64,000 nt of DNA from Proruminimicrobium sp964487915 (lineage in GTDB: Bacteria > Elusimicrobiota > Endomicrobiia > Endomicrobiales > Endomicrobiaceae), in assembly GCA_964487915.1 (NCBI GenBank), contig CAZASN010000002.1, forward strand, positions 372,001 through 436,000. Direction: 5' to 3'. Below, one piece after another: positions 59,085 through 64,000 of this stretch (positions are counted from its first letter, which is position 1; the number at the start of each line of letters is the position of its first letter). The notes beneath the pieces were generated by a model that saw only the letters and a program-made list of their open reading frames with translations, had not been told where the DNA came from and made no database searches. The position numbers and the translations under genes were made by a program.

Positions 59085-60310
59085 AATTTATTTAAAACAG
59101 AAGTTATGTATTCGATATCGTGTTTTTTTATTGTATCTGATGTGATAAAATAAAGCAATTCTTTTTCCGCTCTGGATGCATTAGGATAATTGTCTTTTGC
59201 ATATATTTTAAACTCATTTATTTCTGCACAGTTTTGAACAAATCCTGTAGATGTATCAATGCCTTTAGATAATAATTTTTTTCTAAATGTAAATTTATCC
59301 TTTACAAATAAAGGCAAACCCGAAAAAATATTTTTGCAGTTATCTAAGATTTCAGGCGGTTCAATATTTGGAAAATTGTTTAATAACTTATAAAACAATT
59401 TCCCGTTCAGTTCTTTAGTGTCACAACAGGAATCAAAATGCTTTAATTGGTTTTCGGCAAGTTTTTTTTGGCAGTAATTGAATTTACCGTATTTGGGCAG
59501 AGCAGTATCCAATAATATTTGTTTTTCTTTAAATATAATTTTTGCAATATCAAATCCGGCTAAAGAAAACAGATAAAAAAACATACATGTAAACGGAACA
59601 ATCATTTTTGATGTTGAGAATTTGATTATTATAACTTTTATAATATCTTTTAATATCTGCAATTTTGTAAAAAGCAGTGTTTTTTCGGTTTCCAGCTGAA
59701 TTTTTTTTGCCAGTAATTCATCGTCTGTTGATAAAATACCGCCTCGTAACATTGTAAAATTTTTTGTTATACTAAATGAATAATAAGAAGCTTTAGCAAA
59801 TGTTCCTACAAACTCTTCTCCGTATTTGGCTCCAAAAGCCTGGGCGCAATCTTCTATTATAATCAAGTTATGTTTTTTTGCAATTTCTTTAATTTTATTC
59901 AAATCGCACGGCAGGCCGCACAAATGCGTAGCAATGATAACTTTTGTTTTATCAGTTATTGCAGATTCTATTTTTAAAGGATCAATGTTTATATTATTTT
60001 TTTTAATATCAACAAAAACAGGTACGCAGCCTGCTTTTATTACTGCTGCGGGTACTGCAAAATAAGTATATGCCGGGATTAAGACTTCATCCTCGTTTTT
60101 TAAATCTAAAGCTTTTAATAATAAGAACAATCCCCATCTTGACGAATGAACGTAAATAATATACTTATGTTTGATATATTTTTTTAAAAAATTAAAATTT
60201 GTATTGTTATTGCTGGGTAAAAATAAATTTTTAATCAGCAATAACAAATCACCCCAAGTAATATTTAACTTAAAAGATGTGTAGTTATTTGTAAATTTTA
60301 ACATTATCAA
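59081..60310 (-). CDS. DegT/DnrJ/EryC1/StrS-family PLP aminotransferase
   Basis: 409 aa. Sugar aminotransferase family, adding an amino group to a keto-sugar nucleotide. The PLP-binding Lys is in YYSFSITKNFTMLRGGILST (about 180), with IIEDCAQAFGAKYG before it (Asp for the pyridine nitrogen) and DEVLIPAYTYFAVPAAVIKAGCVPVFVDI near the N-terminus. A longer middle segment (about 215-265) is hydrophobic (IVPFTCMFFYLFSLAGF), unusual for the family and possibly membrane-contacting. It overlaps the membrane glycosyltransferase gene by 4 nt. Confidence 0.82.
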   Translation of the reverse strand: MIMLKFTNNYTSFKLNITWGDLLLLIKNLFLPSNNNTNFNFLKKYIKHKYIIYVHSSRWGLFLLLKALDLKNEDEVLIPAYTYFAVPAAVIKAGCVPVFVDIKKNNINIDPLKIESAITDKTKVIIATHLCGLPCDLNKIKEIAKKHNLIIIEDCAQAFGAKYGEEFVGTFAKASYYSFSITKNFTMLRGGILSTDDELLAKKIQLETEKTLLFTKLQILKDIIKVIIIKFSTSKMIVPFTCMFFYLFSLAGFDIAKIIFKEKQILLDTALPKYGKFNYCQKKLAENQLKHFDSCCDTKELNGKLFYKLLNNFPNIEPPEILDNCKNIFSGLPLFVKDKFTFRKKLLSKGIDTSTGFVQNCAEINEFKIYAKDNYPNASRAEKELLYFITSDTIKKHDIEYITSVLNKL

Positions 60311-61875
60311 TTGTTATCCTTGAATTTATATACGACACTGTGAATATTTATATTAATGTCATTAGTTTTATGATACATTGACCAGAAAGAATTATATTTG
60401 TTCAAAAATTCGTTCTTTGAGGGTATATAAAAGTTATTGATATATTTGTGTTCTTTAATATCATTTGTCATATTATCGTATTCATAGTTAAAGTCAGTGT
60501 AAGATCTTAAATCTATAATAAAATCATATTTTACCGGATCGCCGTATAAATATAAATTCATTACAGTTGTGACTATTGTCATAATTTTAAACCCGTTAAT
60601 AATAAAAAAAGGTCTAAGAGCGTAAATATTATATTTTGCATTGGGATATCCGTCTGCAAGTATAAGAATTTTTTTATTTTTCATCAACTTAACGGATTTT
60701 AGCAATTGAATATATCTGTCTCTTTTTTTTATATTGTAAAATATTGTATCTTCATTGTATTTGTCAAAGTATTTAAATGATAAAGTATCGTTGATTTTAA
60801 TTTGCCAATCGCAAATCCATGTTTTATATCCGTAGGATAATTCAATATATTGTAAAAGAGACACGGCGATAAATATAGTAAGCAGTATTTTTCTGATATT
60901 AACGTTTAAATAGGAAACAGATGCCGCAATTAATAATATAATTGCGGGGATTAAAGGCACCATATAGACCTGCTGTTTGTGATGCGGAATAACGAGGGCT
61001 ATAATAATGGGAATAAATAATCCGCACAACAGCATAAGTATTAAATTGTCTTTATATTTTTTTTTGAAAAATATAAAAATTATTGAAAAAATCAGAAGCA
61101 AAAACAAAGGCAAAGCCAATATGTTTTCGCTTAAACCGCCGATAATTATATGAAATTTCATAAACAGCGTTTCAAAAATTTTCTGTTCCATAAACGGTGT
61201 ATATAAGAATGAAAATTTTAATGTTTGGGTAAATTGAAAAGAATATAGAATTGATGAAATTATAAACATGATGATAACATTGTAAAGTTGGTATTTGTTT
61301 ATTCCTTGAAAAACAGTCCAAATTATATAGAACAAAAAAAACGGGATTGCAAAACCCAGAAAAGTTTCTCTAAGCAATAATCCAAGGCCTAAGCTTATGG
61401 CGTAAAATATTGTCCACTTTTGATTTTTAAACATATCTGATTGAATTAAAAAATAAATACCCATCAGCAATATCGGAATTATATGAAAATCCTGCCTTCC
61501 GTAAAATCTTGATAATCCGTAAATTGCAGGAACAGCGGCGAATAAAATCATTGATATGCGTCCGCAGTGTATGCCGTTTATTCTTTCTCCGATTTTATAT
61601 AGGAATAATAAAGATATTGCAAAAAAAACAATATTTAGAAACATATAAATAACCACGTAGTTATTTTGATTAAAAATATAAAAAAATAAATTCATGATTA
61701 AAGGGAACAAGGGCGGGGTTATAACAAAAAAATTTTTTATATCCAGAGCATCAAGAAAATATGTGGCGTTTGCATATTGTAAAATAAATATTGGCTTATT
61801 GATTTGATACCATATTGTATTCCCAATTATATAAATAACAGTTAATATTAAAAATATCGTTAATGTTTTTTTCAT
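60307..61875 (-). CDS. PMT/ArnT-type membrane glycosyltransferase, copy 1
   Basis: 522 aa with about 10-11 membrane helices. An N-terminal helix is followed by an acidic first periplasmic loop (FLDALD), typical of GT-C glycosyltransferases that use polyprenyl-phosphate sugars; RFYGRQDFHIIPILLMG and RETFLGFAIPFFLF resemble PMT_2 family text. The C-terminal about 150 residues form a soluble domain. Residues about 77-369 are identical to those of the 62.0 kb copy, while both ends differ. It likely glycosylates a lipid or protein on the periplasmic side. Its 5' gap of 158 bp holds no clear promoter. Confidence 0.8.
   Translation of the reverse strand: MKKTLTIFLILTVIYIIGNTIWYQINKPIFILQYANATYFLDALDIKNFFVITPPLFPLIMNLFFYIFNQNNYVVIYMFLNIVFFAISLLFLYKIGERINGIHCGRISMILFAAVPAIYGLSRFYGRQDFHIIPILLMGIYFLIQSDMFKNQKWTIFYAISLGLGLLLRETFLGFAIPFFLFYIIWTVFQGINKYQLYNVIIMFIISSILYSFQFTQTLKFSFLYTPFMEQKIFETLFMKFHIIIGGLSENILALPLFLLLIFSIIFIFFKKKYKDNLILMLLCGLFIPIIIALVIPHHKQQVYMVPLIPAIILLIAASVSYLNVNIRKILLTIFIAVSLLQYIELSYGYKTWICDWQIKINDTLSFKYFDKYNEDTIFYNIKKRDRYIQLLKSVKLMKNKKILILADGYPNAKYNIYALRPFFIINGFKIMTIVTTVMNLYLYGDPVKYDFIIDLRSYTDFNYEYDNMTNDIKEHKYINNFYIPSKNEFLNKYNSFWSMYHKTNDININIHSVVYKFKDNN
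60770..61650. repeat. 881-bp block identical to 62506-63386
   Basis: Internal part of glycosyltransferase copy 1. By eye every base matches the second copy (offset 1736) from TATTTAAATGA at 60770 to CATATAAAT at 61650, after which the two genes diverge sharply on both sides. Signature of recent gene conversion or unequal recombination. Confidence 0.85.
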
Positions 61876-62033
61876 TTCAGCATTTTTTCAAATCACAGTA
61901 TCCACATTAAAAGAAACTTTACTAATGAGTAAATATTTTAATAAAAATATTATCCGAAATAAATATTTTGTAATTTGAATTGTAACAGTTTTAGTGCAAT
62001 TTTTTTAAAACATCAAAATTTTCATATAACTTG

Positions 62034-63620
62034 TTAGATATCGACAACTTTCAATTCATATATTATAGCATCATCAATTTTAATATCATCGGTTTTATGA
62101 TACATTGACCAAAAATAATTATATTTATTCAAAAATTCATTCTTTGTGGGTATATGAAATTTATTAATATATATATGTTCATTTATATTTTGTGAAATAT
62201 CAGAATATTCAGCGTAAAAATCTTTATGAGTTCTTAAATCAATAATTAATTCATAACGAATCAAATCTCTGCTGTAAGTCGGAAGATATAAATTTAATAC
62301 GGAACTGTTAACGATTATATTGTTGAATCCGTTAGAAATAACCAAAGCTCTTAAAGATTGCATAATGTATTCAGATTTTTCATATTTTTCAGCTAATATT
62401 AATGTTTTTTTATTTTTTGTGAATTCAAGAGATTTCAGCAATTTAATATATTTGTCGCGTTTATTTAAATCATAGAACATTATATTGTCATCATATTTAT
62501 TGAAATATTTAAATGATAAAGTATCGTTGATTTTAATTTGCCAATCGCAAATCCATGTTTTATATCCGTAGGATAATTCAATATATTGTAAAAGAGACAC
62601 GGCGATAAATATAGTAAGCAGTATTTTTCTGATATTAACGTTTAAATAGGAAACAGATGCCGCAATTAATAATATAATTGCGGGGATTAAAGGCACCATA
62701 TAGACCTGCTGTTTGTGATGCGGAATAACGAGGGCTATAATAATGGGAATAAATAATCCGCACAACAGCATAAGTATTAAATTGTCTTTATATTTTTTTT
62801 TGAAAAATATAAAAATTATTGAAAAAATCAGAAGCAAAAACAAAGGCAAAGCCAATATGTTTTCGCTTAAACCGCCGATAATTATATGAAATTTCATAAA
62901 CAGCGTTTCAAAAATTTTCTGTTCCATAAACGGTGTATATAAGAATGAAAATTTTAATGTTTGGGTAAATTGAAAAGAATATAGAATTGATGAAATTATA
63001 AACATGATGATAACATTGTAAAGTTGGTATTTGTTTATTCCTTGAAAAACAGTCCAAATTATATAGAACAAAAAAAACGGGATTGCAAAACCCAGAAAAG
63101 TTTCTCTAAGCAATAATCCAAGGCCTAAGCTTATGGCGTAAAATATTGTCCACTTTTGATTTTTAAACATATCTGATTGAATTAAAAAATAAATACCCAT
63201 CAGCAATATCGGAATTATATGAAAATCCTGCCTTCCGTAAAATCTTGATAATCCGTAAATTGCAGGAACAGCGGCGAATAAAATCATTGATATGCGTCCG
63301 CAGTGTATGCCGTTTATTCTTTCTCCGATTTTATATAGGAATAATAAAGATATTGCAAAAAAAACAATATTTAGAAACATATAAATTATAGATGAGTTGG
63401 CGTTGGTAACGCCAAAAATGTAAAACAAAGGTTTTAAAATTAACGGCAATAAAGGAGGATGTATTTGTGAAAAAATCCTGCTGTCTAAAGCATCAAGAAA
63501 ATATAATGCGCTTTCCGGCTGCAATATAAATATTGGTTTATTGATTTGATACCATATTGCGTTACCGATAATATAGATCAAAGTTAGAGATGACAGAAGG
63601 GCCAACGTTTTTTTATTCAT
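62034..63620 (-). CDS. PMT/ArnT-type membrane glycosyltransferase, copy 2
   Basis: 528 aa, same architecture as copy 1: a helix-rich GT-C core with periplasmic acidic loop (FLDALDSRIF) and a soluble C-terminal domain (about 375-528). The core of about 290 residues is identical to copy 1; the first 85 and last 155 residues are clearly homologous but diverged (for example FWSMYHKT shared near the end). Differences at the ends may set donor or acceptor preference. It begins 6 bp after the truncated gene at the window edge and is probably in the same transcript. Confidence 0.8.
   Translation of the reverse strand: MNKKTLALLSSLTLIYIIGNAIWYQINKPIFILQPESALYFLDALDSRIFSQIHPPLLPLILKPLFYIFGVTNANSSIIYMFLNIVFFAISLLFLYKIGERINGIHCGRISMILFAAVPAIYGLSRFYGRQDFHIIPILLMGIYFLIQSDMFKNQKWTIFYAISLGLGLLLRETFLGFAIPFFLFYIIWTVFQGINKYQLYNVIIMFIISSILYSFQFTQTLKFSFLYTPFMEQKIFETLFMKFHIIIGGLSENILALPLFLLLIFSIIFIFFKKKYKDNLILMLLCGLFIPIIIALVIPHHKQQVYMVPLIPAIILLIAASVSYLNVNIRKILLTIFIAVSLLQYIELSYGYKTWICDWQIKINDTLSFKYFNKYDDNIMFYDLNKRDKYIKLLKSLEFTKNKKTLILAEKYEKSEYIMQSLRALVISNGFNNIIVNSSVLNLYLPTYSRDLIRYELIIDLRTHKDFYAEYSDISQNINEHIYINKFHIPTKNEFLNKYNYFWSMYHKTDDIKIDDAIIYELKVVDI
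62506..63386. repeat. 881-bp block identical to 60770-61650
   Basis: The second member of the identical pair within glycosyltransferase copy 2. The 1736-bp offset and tandem same-strand arrangement would also allow deletion or amplification of the intervening 0.85 kb by homologous recombination. Confidence 0.85.
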
Positions 63621-63626
63621 ATGGAA

Positions 63627-64000
63627 TTACTGGGTCAATATTTTTTTAAAAGTACCGTATTCTCTTAATTTGATGACAGATATTTCTCCTTTTATAAGCA
63701 TTTTAACAAAAATAAGGCTGATAGTCATCAAATTAGAGATTTTTGCAATAAAAACCGTAAGAAAAATATATTTTTTGAAAAAAGGCGAATAAAAAACATA
63801 TTTTTTAATTATTTTTGGAATAAAAGGTTTTGATACGATAACAAACATGCAGAAATAAAATAATTCATTTTTTGTTCTTGGATAATCAAAACTTGCCCTA
63901 AACTGATAAAAACATTTTGTGTTATTGCCTTCAATATCTTTTGCCGTTATAAGACCGTTTTTTAAAAAAGTTTCCGTAATAAGCGTTTTCGGGAAAAATG
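63627..64000 (-). CDS. Probable radical-SAM protein, 3' end only
   Basis: The reading frame is open from 63627 to the right edge, giving at least 123 C-terminal residues; the gene continues beyond the window. The visible part begins FFPKTLITETFLKNGLITAKDIEG, which resembles the PxTxLyexakkxGLI segment that follows the barrel in B12-domain radical-SAM proteins, then FRASFDYPRTKNELFYFCMFV and a hydrophobic, basic tail like those of the paralogues at 45.6-59 kb. An internal ATG at 63848 is not a likely start. It would be the fourth member of this family in the block. Confidence 0.6.
   Translation of the reverse strand, partial: FFPKTLITETFLKNGLITAKDIEGNNTKCFYQFRASFDYPRTKNELFYFCMFVIVSKPFIPKIIKKYVFYSPFFKKYIFLTVFIAKISNLMTISLIFVKMLIKGEISVIKLREYGTFKKILTQ

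Noticed and set aside
61876..62033. Promoter between the two membrane glycosyltransferases
   Set aside because: Several AT-rich hexamers resemble -10 boxes but none has a -35 at 16-18 bp; not supportable.
1..64000. CRISPR arrays, insertion sequences, integrases or rRNA genes
   Set aside because: No regularly spaced short repeats, transposase or integrase motifs (DDE, Tyr recombinase) or rRNA-like stretches were seen.

Overview
The window comes from an AT-rich (roughly one-third GC by eye) anaerobic bacterium with a Gram-negative type envelope. Anaerobic metabolism is shown by pyruvate:ferredoxin oxidoreductase (porCDAB), hydroxylamine reductase/hybrid-cluster protein, many radical-SAM enzymes and a pair of U32-family proteins. 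The outer envelope is suggested by a heptosyltransferase-like GT9 enzyme and a signal-peptide beta-barrel protein. The gene set (GatCAB, IspD/IspF, PFOR, TRAM/PIN protein) would suit an Elusimicrobiota/Endomicrobia-like organism, but this assignment is a guess from gene content, not a demonstrated identity.

Layout. 0-1.2 kb: tRNA-Glu, an XRE-type regulator with a palindromic operator at a divergent promoter, and two doubtful small ORFs. 1.2-5.3 kb: serS, then a leftward exonuclease, argS and nitroreductase. 5.3-12.2 kb: a leftward rpmH-rnpA-yidD-yidC-jag-mnmE operon interrupted by two membrane-anchored SGNH-hydrolase paralogues. 12.2-21.3 kb: mazG, tRNA-Leu, two glycosyltransferases, aroE, a PIN-TRAM protein, ispD, ispF, cysS, rlmB and a third SGNH paralogue, with structured intergenic repeats around rlmB. 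21.4-29.9 kb: mfd, then the hcp-ferredoxin operon divergent from a Crp/Fnr regulator with a perfect palindrome placed as a class II activator site, a MATE transporter and small genes. 30-41.7 kb: glmS-hisH-hisF with two more SGNH genes, gatCAB, another structured repeat, guaA and an outer-membrane barrel. 41.8-44.9 kb: porCDAB.

45-64 kb is the accessory, most AT-rich and least conventional part. A tightly overlapping leftward operon of seven genes encodes two B12-binding-domain radical-SAM proteins, an FAD oxidoreductase, a radical-SAM protein resembling the archaeal tetraether-synthase (Tes/MJ0619) family, two U32 proteins of UbiU/UbiV type and an ICMT-like membrane methyltransferase. Beyond a lone membrane protein lies a second leftward cluster: two PP-loop ATPase paralogues, a SPASM-type radical-SAM protein, a GNAT acetyltransferase, another B12-domain radical-SAM protein, a DegT-type aminotransferase, two dolichyl-phosphate-mannosyltransferase-like membrane glycosyltransferases and the truncated end of a further probable radical-SAM protein. 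Segmental duplication and gene conversion are visible here: an apparently identical 881-bp core shared by the two glycosyltransferases, and a relic of a radical-SAM 3' end in front of the second PP-loop gene. I infer that these clusters make or modify an unusual lipid or lipid-linked surface glycan; the product cannot be read from the sequence.

Cross-cutting signals: five SGNH paralogues, two of which lack the block-V Asp; a hairpin repeat family with compensatory changes; and four genes whose promoter -10 boxes sit 6-7 nt from the start codon, suggesting leaderless mRNAs.
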